From: Euglena gracilis
Taxonomy: Eukaryota > Euglenida > Euglenophyceae > Euglenales
DNA: 64,000 nt
Assembly (NCBI GenBank): GCA_039621445.1
Contig: CP154956.1
Span: forward strand, 96,910,406 to 96,974,405
Reading direction: 5' to 3'
The stretch's first letter is position 1. The number at the start of each line of letters is the position of its first letter. Of this stretch, positions 54,609 through 64,000 are shown piece by piece. Under the pieces are notes generated by a model, which saw nothing but the letters and a program-made list of their open reading frames with translations, was not told where the DNA came from and made no database searches. The position numbers were made by a program, and so were the translations under genes.

Positions 54609-55269
54609 TCGTCAGTGAACAAAGAAACATTTGTTCTGACAATAACTACAAGTATGGTGCCGCAATATTTTTACTTTTATTCATTTTTTATTTATGGTCA
54701 AGTCTTGGAGTGTGTCTTAGCATAACTCTTTCCCGGGGTGGTATGACCGAAAAAATTCAGCCTGGCCCCAGGTCTTGTTTTGAAAGGTTAGACTGTGCTA
54801 CATCAAAGCAAAACCACATTCATTTTCTGAGAACATTGCGAAACGTACTTTTCTTGAGCGGAGGTGTGTACGTGTGCGAGACCGTCAGTTGCATGTATCG
54901 GAACATCTTCAAAGCAAAAAAAATCCCTGGCTTTGAAATTGTTACCTCTTGATCTTGGGCACCCAAGCCCAAGATTCAGGGCAAGCAAAGAGAAACCCTT
55001 CATTGTTTTTGAGGAACAGTTGACAGCACTGAAAAGACAAAAATACATTGCACAAAAAAAGGCCGGAAGCAATGGTGGGTCTTGATGGGGATCTCTATGA
55101 TGGGTCTTTTGTGATTTGGTCCCATGAAATGTCCAGGCCCATGTCCATCTTGGTTCCTTTGAAAGACCCAGACAGCTGGAGATTCACACAGAGCCACCTG
55201 CTGGGCAACAGTGGCAGCAGTCCCGGCAATGGAAGAAGCCGAAGCTCTGGTGGCCGCGGAACTCATTGA
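54572..55269 (+). pseudogene. Frame-shifted plus-strand coding sequence
   Basis: Successive protein-like stretches in different frames: LVAKKDFFAVIVSEQRNICS with a hydrophobic segment (54578-54952), FEEQLTALKRQKYIAQKKAG (to about 55080), then GLDGDLYDGSFVIWSHEMSR and ILVPLKDPDSWRF (to 55269). Looks like a decayed gene or TE ORF. Confidence 0.35.
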
Positions 55270-55972
55270 GCGGCACCCGCCGGCAGGACCCCCCTGGGGT
55301 GTGTGACGGATTCCCAGGCCCCGCTCCAACACGTCGGTTTGGCTGCCCCGAGACAGGGGCTGGGTTTCAAGCCTCGGGGACAGGATCGGGACCCCGTTGG
55401 ATCCATCCATTCCAGACCACAAGGTGCTGTCGCGTCCGATATTTTCCGCCCAAGGGCTCGGATTAAGCAACCCTTGGGCCCGAATCGACTGACGTCCAAA
55501 ATTAAGCAACCCCCAAATAAATCGACCCCCAGGGACAAGTAAAAAATCTCAATTGTAAGCAACCCCTGAAATTGAGGTAAAAGAAGCGAAACGGAGAGAA
55601 ATATGACAGCGAAGCAGGTTTAAACAAACAGTAATAGCCTAATTTTGGGGAAAATCAAACAGGTCGAGTCTGTACCGCTTTTGGGACGTTATTATTGCAT
55701 GCATTTTCGCTCTGAAAAAAAAAGACTTCCTCTTTTTTAACTGAATAACGACAGACATTTTCTCTGTGGCTCGTCGTGTATGGCGAAAACCGAATTTAAG
55801 CACCCCCTGAGCGCAGGGATGGGAACTCACACGCGTTTTTGTGTGTGTTTTTCAATTTTGACAAATTTTTCTTTTATCTTTCTGGCGATTTTTGAATTTT
55901 TGTTGGATAAAATTTGACAATTAAAAAAGTCCTCGTTCTGGCCCCGGTTTTCCCCCGAGACCAAAAATATTC

Positions 55973-56755
55973 TCATTTTTTTTGACATTCCTGCATATTT
56001 TGGTCAACAAAATGCTTACTGCAAAAAAAAAATTTCCTGACAGAGCCGAGAATTTCTTCTCTCCACTCCTCTCCAGTGGAAAACTGCATCCTGGGGGAGC
56101 TGCTAAAGGATTTTACATGCAATTTCCGGTGTCTTTTGCGGTTTCTTTTGTGTGTTTTTTTGCGTCGTGTTTTTTGCGGGTCCACGTTGCATCCCCCACC
56201 CCCTGCTGAGCGGATGGGCTGGAACCTAAATTTAAGCAACGGGTTGCTCAAATTTGGGGGGGGGGCGGGTTTATCCAGCCGTACCCTCCCAGTTTGAAAG
56301 TGCCTCCCTCCTCTGCCTATTGATAGCACCCGGCTCCCACTGCGAGGTGCGAAGAGGCCTGATGTGGGTTCCAGCTGTTGGCCAGGCTCTTGGCTGGTTA
56401 AGTGCTGTGGATTGGTCATTGAAAGCTCCCGGCGCCAGTTCACATTGCCGGTCTGTTTCGCATCCAAAGCCGACGATCCATTCGGCGCCATTTGGCACGG
56501 GTTCGCCGCTTTGGCCCCAGCCCCTCTTGCCCTGCCCAGCAGAAGCTCCAGAACCACCTTAAGCCAGAGCCGCCGCCGCCCTACGACGATGCTGATGGCT
56601 GGTGGACAGGACGACCCCTGGGCTGGATGGGATTTCCGTGCGGCTGGTGGGTGGGGGGCGTCGACCACCCCACCGCCATCCTGGAGCGACCGCACGGTGC
56701 GTTCAGGTGCGTGCGTGCGTTGGTCCGCGATCTCACTGTTTTTCAGCGACACCAA
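55973..56755 (-). CDS. 260-codon minus-strand ORF
   Basis: Longest non-repetitive ORF in the window: LKNSEIADQRTHAPERTVRS, a Pro/Ala stretch, RRRLWLKVVLELLLGRARGA, DAKQTGNVNWRRELSMTNPQ, and a very basic RRKKTHKRNRKRHRK. Length argues for real coding in at least part. No domain recognised; may fuse exon and intron sequence. The plus strand between 56510 and 56640 is also open. Confidence 0.35.
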   Translation of the reverse strand: MVSLKNSEIADQRTHAPERTVRSLQDGGGVVDAPHPPAARKSHPAQGSSCPPAISIVVGRRRLWLKVVLELLLGRARGAGAKAANPCQMAPNGSSALDAKQTGNVNWRRELSMTNPQHLTSQEPGQQLEPTSGLFAPRSGSRVLSIGRGGRHFQTGRVRLDKPAPPPNLSNPLLKFRFQPIRSAGGGGCNVDPQKTRRKKTHKRNRKRHRKLHVKSFSSSPRMQFSTGEEWREEILGSVRKFFFCSKHFVDQNMQECQKK

Positions 56756-57324
56756 TTTAGTTCAAATTTCCTCACACGGTGCCATAGTGGGTGGGGTTTG
56801 TCCAACCCTGGAGGTTGGGGTTCGCCCCTCCAGGGTGGGGTCGACCCACCCCAACCAGGCTTTCCCATGCATCCCTGGATGCCACTAACCTCCCCACCTG
56901 TAACCCCAACTCCAGGGATGGGATGCTCACAGCTGGGCATTGGTGGCCGACCACCAGAACCAGAGGGGGGAGGGCGAAGGGAAGGAATTCCTCCCTGTGC
57001 AGTCTTGACAAAAATTACGGGAAACAAAAATTACGGGTGAAAACTTATGGGAAAATTTGGGTTGGTTCCCAAATTTTTCGTTCACCGTAATTTTTGTCAG
57101 GACTGTAACACACAAAAGGGTCTATCTAGGTTTTTTGAAGTGCATTGCATCCAATGCCAATTTGCAAAAGGAACGGGGACCTGTTTCAGTGGCATTGGCT
57201 ATTGACCTTTGAACTGCTTTCCTTTTAAATCCTCCTGCAGCCCGCTTGGTGGGCAACCTTTGGATTAACAAGCAAACTTTCGCCAAGGGAGGGCTTTCAA
57301 ATTAGTTATGGCAAATTTGTGTTA

Positions 57325-57595
57325 CCCCCCCCCCTAGTCGTACGACCACCCCTCATTTACGACCACCCCCCGGTCACAGGTTGCAGGTCATGGGGTGTTA
57401 TGACCACCCCCCCCCCGGTCACAGGTCGCAGGTTGCGAAAAATTTAACACCACCTTACCTATGACCGCCACCTCATTTATGACCACCCCCCCCCCCCGGT
57501 CACAGGTTGCAGGTTATGGGGGTGTTATGACCACCCCCCCCCCCCGGTCACAGGTTGCAGGAACCCGGTCATACGACTAGGGGGGGGGGGGGGGG
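57325..57595. repeat. Poly-C/G-ended foldback with internal 4-fold repeat
   Basis: CCCCTAGTCGTACGACC at the left and GGTCATACGACTAGGGG at the right. Inside, CCGGTCACAGGTTGCAGG recurs four times with ATGACCACCCC linkers. Confidence 0.92.
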
Positions 57596-57989
57596 TAATT
57601 CAGGGCGTTGAGTGCAGGAAGCGGAAGGAAGGTCTATAAATTGGGGGGTTGCTTCAAACTGGGGGCGGTTGGGGGGCATAGCACCCCCCCCCCGAGTGTG
57701 CCATGGGCGGTCCGAAAATGGTATTTCAAGGGAGAATTGCCTGGTTTAGGCCAAGCCGGGCCCCAGATAAAAGATCACAGGCAGGCAAGAAGGCCGCACA
57801 ACATGAATTATAAAAAAACACAAAAAATGATTATTCACAGCTTGGCATTTCTCGAGGAATGTCCAGACACCCTTGAGCAGAGGCACGGCGGGAGGAGTAG
57901 AAACACCGGCCACAGCGCCTGCAGCCAATGCGCTGCCAGGCCAGAAGCAGGGACGGCCTCCTGCGTCACAAGACTTGTGCATCGCAATC

Positions 57990-58071
57990 CTTCCTTCGCA
58001 TCCAGGTACGTTGTGCCTTTTGACAGTTGCACTTTGACGATGAGGGCATGCGCGAATTCAGAGGTACACAC
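57990..58071 (-). CDS. Putative exon
   Basis: Minus frame reads TSEFAHALIVKVQLSKGTTY then LDAKEGLRCTS, well-balanced composition. Function unknown. Confidence 0.4.
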
Positions 58072-58184
58072 GTTGGATTCCTGAATTTTAGGTCAGCGTC
58101 AAACGAAATGCAGTGACTAGGAATCACCCAAGAGATTGTGAAAGAATTAATGAACCGGCTTCTTGTCACCAACCGGGGGGGTGC

Positions 58185-58229
58185 CTTGTGCTACCGGGTC
58201 CTGCCCTTTGCAGGACTCGGTAGCACAAG
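58185..58229. repeat. Perfect 20-bp stem-loop
   Basis: CTTGTGCTACCGGGTCCTGC pairs with GCAGGACTCGGTAGCACAAG (one G-T pair) across a 5-nt loop. Could be an RNA hairpin. Confidence 0.8.
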
Positions 58230-58299
58230 ACCCAGGACCTAGGACTTTGCAGGACCCGGCACACCGTCCCCCTGGAGGGTCGTTTTTGGGTCCTAGGCA

Positions 58300-58638
58300 G
58301 GGCAGAACGGGAAGGCCTGGTGGGGGGGTCGACCCCCCCACCCGGGAGGTGGGGGGGGGGGGGTGGGTCGACCCCCCCCACCACAGCATTTTCACCAATT
58401 TCAGGAAAACGGGGATATTGGCCGGAAATTTTTTTGAATTTTTTTTGAAAAATGAACCCAAAACACATGATTTTTTGATGGAAACCCACATTTTTTTCAC
58501 AAAAAAAGTCTCAAAAATACGGGAAGAGGTGGTGGGGGGGGGGTCGACACCCACCCACCATGCAGGGGGTGGGGGGGGGGGGGGTGGCCCCCCCCCCACC
58601 CACCACCTTGGCTGTTCGGCCGATTCCCGTTCTGCCCT
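58300..58638. mobile_element. Foldback element, GGCCTTCCCGT family, copy 2
   Basis: GGGCAGAACGGGAAGGCCTG at the left, GATTCCCGTTCTGCCC at the right. The inside holds CCACAGCATTTTCACC and GTCGACCCCCC. Confidence 0.8.
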
Positions 58639-60099
58639 GGTCCTGGGTGCCTTGCAGGGATCGAACAAGTTCGGGACCATTTTACGAGTATGATGGATGG
58701 ATGGAGAATGTTCCAGAGATGCATTTTTACCCTGGAATTGGCTTGTTTTTGCTGAGATTTTGTGACTTCGTTTTTGCTTGGTTGGAGAAAAACTTTGTCA
58801 GAAGACAAGAATAATGTTAGATTTTTTTAGGTATATGCAAGGTTTTTTGTAAAGGGTTTTAAGGTTTTAAAAGGTACTGTAAAATAAACCTGGGTGGGTC
58901 CTATGGCAAGCAGGGGGATAGAACATTTCGACCCCGGGGGGGTTGGATTTTGGGTGGGTTGCGGTGTAGCCCCCCCCCCTCCCCCGCCCGCCCGGTGTCG
59001 AAGGCGCCGGGGCCTCGAAAATGGCCATTTTCAAGGGAAAATTTGTTTGATCGGCAGGACCCATTCACTCCCGGGTAGGGGATGCGAACTTCTCTGAAAA
59101 GACGCCTGCTTTGAGCTTGGGGTACCAAACAGCCACAAAGGATGAGGATTTGAACAAAATCTGCAGAGATGGATGGCTTCTTGATGCCCAACTGGCACGT
59201 TTGCTCTGGGAAAAAAAAATCTTAATTGTAGTGGTTTTTGGTGAATTTGCCACCCCTTTGGCTGAACGGGGGTGGCGAAAAGACGCAAGGCACTTTGCCG
59301 GAACAAGGGACTTGCAAAGATAAACGATAAAAAGTTTATTTTCGATTTTTGTGACTCTTTCCCTTATTTTCACCTGTGATGCATGCCCAGGTGGGGTTCT
59401 CTTGGCCAGTTTAGGACCGAAAATTCTTTGAAACATGCGAAACGCCATGGGCGCCCCCTTCACGGAAAAAAAAATTGCTAAAAAAATTGCCAAAACACTG
59501 AGTAATGGAAAACAAAACAAAATTGTAACTGTCCAGTAATCTTCAACATCGAACCACAAAAACACTTGTACATTTTGGCTGCGACAAGATGCACGACAAA
59601 TAAAATACAAAAAAAAATCGGTGCCTTCGGCGCCGGTCCCCCAAAAAAAATCTCCGGCACCTTTGGCGCCGGGCACCCACAAGCCAAAAAAAAGGTTCCC
59701 CCCCCCCCCAGGGGGTCCAGCCGGACCCACCCACCCACCCTACCCCCCCCCCGGGGTCCAGGGCTAAAAAAAACTCCTGATCACACCTTGGTCAGTCACC
59801 TCCCATCCCACCACAGCGATCCTCATAATCAAGGGAAAAAAGCGTTACATTATTCCAGGAAAGGAAACGAGGTGAACCTGAACCTTGCTGGAGATGTTCA
59901 AAGTAAATGTGGCAGCACACTTGCCAGCCTCTGCAGGTGATTCACGTTGCTCAGCAGCATGTCCCCCCTGGCCACTGAACTCACTTGCAAACTGCCTCCC
60001 CCATGCTTGAAACACCAGAATATGGGGAAAGTGGCTGACACGGGGGGGGGGTCAGGGACCAGCCTTGTCAAGGATGGGGGAAGGTAGATGCACCCTTTG

Positions 60100-60330
60100 G
60101 CTGCAAAAGAACTGGAGAAATGGGCCAAGTAAAAAAATGTATTGCAAAAAAAAAGCCAAAAGTTGGCATCCTTGGCAGCAGGGGAACATGTGTACAAGCT
60201 TCGTCGCAACATTCTGAGCACAAATTGAAAGACCAAAAGTTTGCAAACTCTCCACATTGGCAGCACTGTTCCTGGCTGCCTGCCACATGCACTTTGCCAC
60301 ACCATTGCTCACCGACCCCACCGCTTTTTT
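60100..60330 (-). pseudogene. Cys-rich paralogue fragment
   Basis: Minus frame reads QCCQCGEFANFWSFNLCSEC then CDEACTHVPLLPRMPTFGFF. Same CxCGExAxxxxxxxLCSxCCxxxC pattern as the end of the gene at 60829-62215. The upstream part is out of frame. Probably a decayed tandem copy. Confidence 0.5.
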
Positions 60331-60828
60331 GGTCATTCCTTGCCGAACCTTGCCAAAAACAGCCAGTGGCTCCGGGAGAAAAAAAACAATCCATCGTCCT
60401 GGGGGGGGGGAGTTGGACACACTGACCTCCCTCCCCCAAAAACAACCCCCCCCCAGCCCAAATAGAAACCCCCCTTTGAGGTTTCGGCTGAAAATCCAAA
60501 TAGCCCTGACTCCACGCTTAAAAAAAATGAATTCTCCAAAAAAAAGGCATCCGACGAAACCCGACTGGGGTGCCTATTCCCCCCCCTCCCCCCAGGCCCA
60601 GCAGCTTTAAAGCTGCCAACCGGATCCTAAAATCCTTGGAACACCACCCATCCATCCAAAACATCAAAAACAGAAATAAATGGATTGAAAATCACTTTTT
60701 GGTCCCATTCGAACCCCTGCATAATCATGGCTTGAGTCAAGGAAGGTGCTTTTGGGGGGAATCACAAAGCGCGCCCAAAATGAAGCCCCCCCCTCTCGGA
60801 ATTTTCGTTATGTGGCCGAAGAGAAGCG

Positions 60829-62215
60829 TTAAGCAACGGTGTGCTCCTCGCACACACCATCATTACAACAATTGGAGCACAAATCTAAGGTGCAGCCTTT
60901 AGTGGCAAGCTCTCCACAGTCGCATCTCATTGCACCGCGCACGATGACGTCGACGCCACCATTTTTCGTTGTAAACTTTTCGAAGAAATCACTCGAGTGC
61001 TTTGAAACAACGAGCACCTGCACAGCACATAATGACATTAAATGCAAAAAATGGTGAAATTTATCATCAGATCTTTTTGATCTGATTTGGTTTACTTTTC
61101 TTTTTTTGACAAAACAAACATAGATGGGATTTGAAACTTTTGAAGATGAGGAAATAGACAATCAAAGAGTGCACGACGAAGTGATGAGTGCCTGGAACTT
61201 GATTGTAAAAAGCGAAAATGACATGGAAAAATGAATCGCACAACTTTCAATTGATCCAAGCGCACCTCCATGGTGTATTCCTCATCGAACTCGCTCTTAA
61301 AGAAATAGCGTTCGATTGTTCAGGGTGTAGTACTTCCCTTCGTGTTTGACAACTTCATGACGGGCTCCTCGACATTTTCAAAACACACCGGCGCTGAGTC
61401 CATGGGAATACTCCATGCTGACAGGAATACTTTCATGGCCAACACCTTCTTGGGGGGGAACCAAGTGGCGTGCAATGCCGATCTGTCAGGGTTTTTCTGA
61501 AGCAGGGGGAAAGGGCGTTTCCCAGACGTGAGGGTAGCCACAAAAAAAATTGGATTTGGACAGTTTGAGCTGATCAATCGCTTCCGAGAATCGATAACAT
61601 TTTAACCCGTTGGTATCAGGCTTCAGTTTGCCACCCAGGGAGGGGCCCTCTGCTACGAGATGCCCTCAGCAAACATGCGTGCAGGTGCGTTGGTTTTGGG
61701 TCACAGTTCGACCTAAAAATGCCCCCAGGGGGTGCCTTTTGGCTGAGAATCTTTGGGCGTAGGTTGGTGAAAAATGTGGCCAGAACTTTCAAATTGCCAG
61801 GTGGGGGGAAAGCCTTCTTCATATCATCCTCAGATGAATACGTTGAGTTTTTGGATCAATGCTTGGTGCATTTTGTATCCTTTCCTCTCACATGCCCAAA
61901 TACAAAGAAAACGCGTATATCCGTAAAGATATAAAGTTTTTTGATGATGATCATTTTTTGAAGGATTTGAAAATTGTACCTTGGACATGACCTACTTAGG
62001 AGTGAGACAGGGTTCACAGAAAAGACACGTGCATGTATGGAGTATCCCAGAAGTGGCAGACAGTGGATCGAGACTCCAATGATACGATAAACCCTCCAGC
62101 AATCCCATGTGCCCGTTTCCGAAGTAGCCACTAATGGAATCTTGTGAGCAATGGATCTGCCAAAGCGGTAGCCATTTGGAATGCACCATGTGCTGGGCAA
62201 AGGAAACAAGGATCG
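60829..62215 (-). CDS. Unknown-function gene with C-terminal Cys-rich motif
   Basis: Pieces in transcript order, all minus: about 62215-61990 (SQDSISGYFGNGHMGLLEGL, then LDPLSATSGI); about 61385-61310 (HEVVKHEGKYYTLNNRTLFL); about 61300-61250 (SEFDEEYTMEVRL); and about 61010-60829 (SDFFEKFTTKNGGVDVIVRG, then CDCGELATKGCTLDLCSNCC and NDGVCEEHTVA, TAA). The first pieces resemble a protist domain I know only by its SQDSIS...YSLNNRxL pattern, with no assigned function; the end is a probable zinc-binding CxC...CxxCC...CxxH. Joins are inferred; the ORF at 61719-61934 on the plus strand may be a shadow. Confidence 0.5.
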
Positions 62216-62749
62216 AGATAGACAGTGTCTGCAACAAATCAAAAGAACAACAACAGAAGACCAGGGGATGATACGTGAGGCACAGGCTCCAAGAGAAACA
62301 GAAATAATGCAGCTGGATTCATCCCAAGCACATTGGCACCTCGCACATTGGCATTTGGACTCCAATTTTGCAACAATTGTGTCTGGCTTCCTTTAAGACC
62401 ATTGGGAATCACTGCGCATTTCCTGGGCTGGGACCCAAACCCCCCCTCTCCGGGTATGGGTGTGTGGGCTAGGGACGAGTATGTTGGCAGGCATCACATG
62501 GCACAACTTCCCAGCACATCCTGGTGTGACCCAGGTGAGTGTGTGGGTTTTGAGCGTGGGTGGGTGGATTAGGCCACTGGACCCCCCCCCCAGGTCCGCT
62601 GTGGGACAGTCTGGTGGCCAGGCAGGCCGGAAAAGGGGTCTCGAGGGGTTTTGGCAAATTTTGGGGGAGCTTGGGTCGGTGAGGGTGGTATTATGACGTT
62701 CCGAAACAGAATATCCTCCTGGCTTTTGGCCTGACTCCTTTGCAGACAC

Positions 62750-62890
62750 ACGCACATAAAAACAACGCAAAACACACACCACACACACACACACACGAAG
62801 ATGCACATATCCATCCATGCACAGAAACACTCACACACACGTGTGCACACGCCACACACACACACAGAAACACATGCACACGCAAAAAAA
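62750..62890. repeat. (CA)n-rich microsatellite
   Basis: Interrupted ACACAC tract. Confidence 0.95.
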
Positions 62891-63059
62891 GAGAGGGGGG
62901 GGAGGGGGAGTGAGGCACTGCCTTGTTTTTGGGCTCGTTTTTTTCAGTCCCCCCCACCCCGGGAGGGTGACGCAGAGCTCGTGTTTAACGGTCTGCACCA
63001 CACAGACAACAGCGGTCGGGGACGAGGGTTGGCAGGGTCGCACCCCTGACCAGAGCTGT

Positions 63060-63280
63060 GTGGGAAGGCCTGGTGGGGAGGGTGGTCGACCCCCTCACCC
63101 AGGAGGTGGGGGTTGGTCCACCCCCCCACCCACCACAGCATTTTCACAGGTTTTTTAAACGATTTTTCCCGGCGCAAAAAAATTTGGGGTCGAAAATTGG
63201 TGCTCCCGGAAATATGGGAGGAGATGGTGGGTGGTCGACCCCCCCCCCAACCCACTACCCTGGCTGTTTGGCAGATTCCC
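63060..63280. mobile_element. Foldback element, GGCCTTCCCGT family, copy 3
   Basis: GGGAAGGCCTGGTGGGG at the left and GGCAGATTCCCGTTCTCC at the right. The inside shares CCACAGCATTTTCAC with copy 2. Confidence 0.8.
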
Positions 63281-63776
63281 GTTCTCCCCTGCCCCTGACG
63301 ATACCCCACCTGCCAGCCTAGGGCGCAACTACAACACAGACTGACAACACACGCGCACCACACCGACCGACAACCCACTCCCCCCACAAGCACACACTCT
63401 CAGGTCGGTAAGGAGTTCCCCCCCAAGGAGTTCCCCCAGCAGCACCGATTCAGAAGAGAGGGAGGGAGGGAGGGAGGGAGGGAGAATTGAAATGACAGAA
63501 TGAATGACAAGGCGTGGTTTGGCAGAACGGCAGGGCAGCAGTCCACATCAGGGTGGCCGTGCCGAGCAGCGTTGTCACCAACCCCTCATCGGGGGTGGGG
63601 AGGATGGGGGGGGGGAGGCCGCCTTCCGCCGTCCCTGAGACCGTCGATGCTTTCCAGTCCTGTCACCTACCAGCAGGGTCAGAGAAGGCGCCCGGAAGGA
63701 GGACACTTGGTGTACGTGTAAATGGTGTGTCGCTGCCGGCCCTCCGTCTGGGGCTACAACTTCCGGGGGGGGGGGG

Positions 63777-63846
63777 CTACTTCCGCTTCGCCTTCACCAT
63801 CTTGCGCTGCTTCGGGGCTGCGACGCCGATGTTGAACTCTGTGGGC
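63777..63846 (-). CDS. C-terminal exon of a gene extending past the right edge
   Basis: Minus frame FNIGVAAPKQRKMVKAKRK then TAG. Preceded by CCCACAG, a possible acceptor. A basic Lys/Arg tail is common in nucleic-acid-binding proteins, but the family cannot be named from 20 residues. Confidence 0.5.
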
Positions 63847-64000
63847 GAGGGGGGGGGGGGGCAACGCAGCACACACATGTTCTCTCCGTCCCTGGCAACG
63901 GTGGGTTTGGTTTGGGTGCCCCAGTCAACAGCCGGAGGGGCACATGGCGTGCTTAGCGATTAGATTGGGTTGGGTCAGCAACACTCCATAAAACAATGGG

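Overview
The window is nuclear DNA of a complex eukaryote, most likely a euglenid (Euglena-like). There are no operons, ribosome binding sites or long continuous ORFs. Protein-coding sequence occurs as short, often GC-rich exons (about 25-300 nt) scattered among large introns packed with low-complexity DNA, poly-G/poly-C runs, foldback elements and MITE-like repeats. The euglenid call rests on one gene solved here from start to stop: a beta-class carbonic anhydrase on the minus strand (41157-48893, seven exons, 162 residues). Most of its introns lack GT-AG borders; instead their ends are complementary to each other, with CAG-type and CTG-type triplets near the borders, as known for non-conventional euglenid introns. 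A GT-AG intron also occurs in the window (7993-8651), so both intron types seem to coexist.

Layout. 0.3-6.0 kb: exon islands of a coiled-coil protein, minus strand. 7.9-14.7 kb: exon islands of a C2-domain protein, minus strand. 14.9-15.4 kb: degenerate Cys-rich coding sequence. 16.7-19.3 kb: SacII-palindrome satellite, two tRNA-like sequences, a 51-bp tandem repeat, a foldback element, a 300-bp G-rich tract and a MITE. 19.4-27.3 kb: many minus-strand exon islands of one or more acidic, partly helical-repeat-like proteins. 27.5-29.4 kb: a trinucleotide megatract split by a transposon-like insertion. 29.8-33 kb: small exon islands on both strands. 33.3-35.9 kb: a 2.6-kb element with 21-bp terminal inverted repeats, a 5-bp target duplication and many copies of a palindromic subterminal motif; this is the best candidate for an undescribed mobile system. 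36-40 kb: foldback repeat and decayed coding sequence. 41.2-48.9 kb: the carbonic anhydrase gene, its introns full of repeats. 49-57 kb: repeats and decayed or ambiguous ORFs. 58-64 kb: foldback elements, a gene of unknown function ending in a Cys-rich motif (60.8-62.2 kb) with a probable paralogue beside it, and the last exon of a gene that continues past the right edge.

Mobile and foldback DNA dominates. At least six repeat families appear more than once, including hAT-like MITEs with 8-bp target duplications, an inverted segmental duplication (1.2-3.2 kb against 11.4-12.1 kb), and poly-C/G-ended elements, one of which sits inside a microsatellite. Except for carbonic anhydrase, exon borders are approximate, and most exon calls rest on protein-like composition and the absence of stops, not on recognised homology. 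Single-base homopolymer errors are likely in the poly-G/C runs and may explain some frameshifts.
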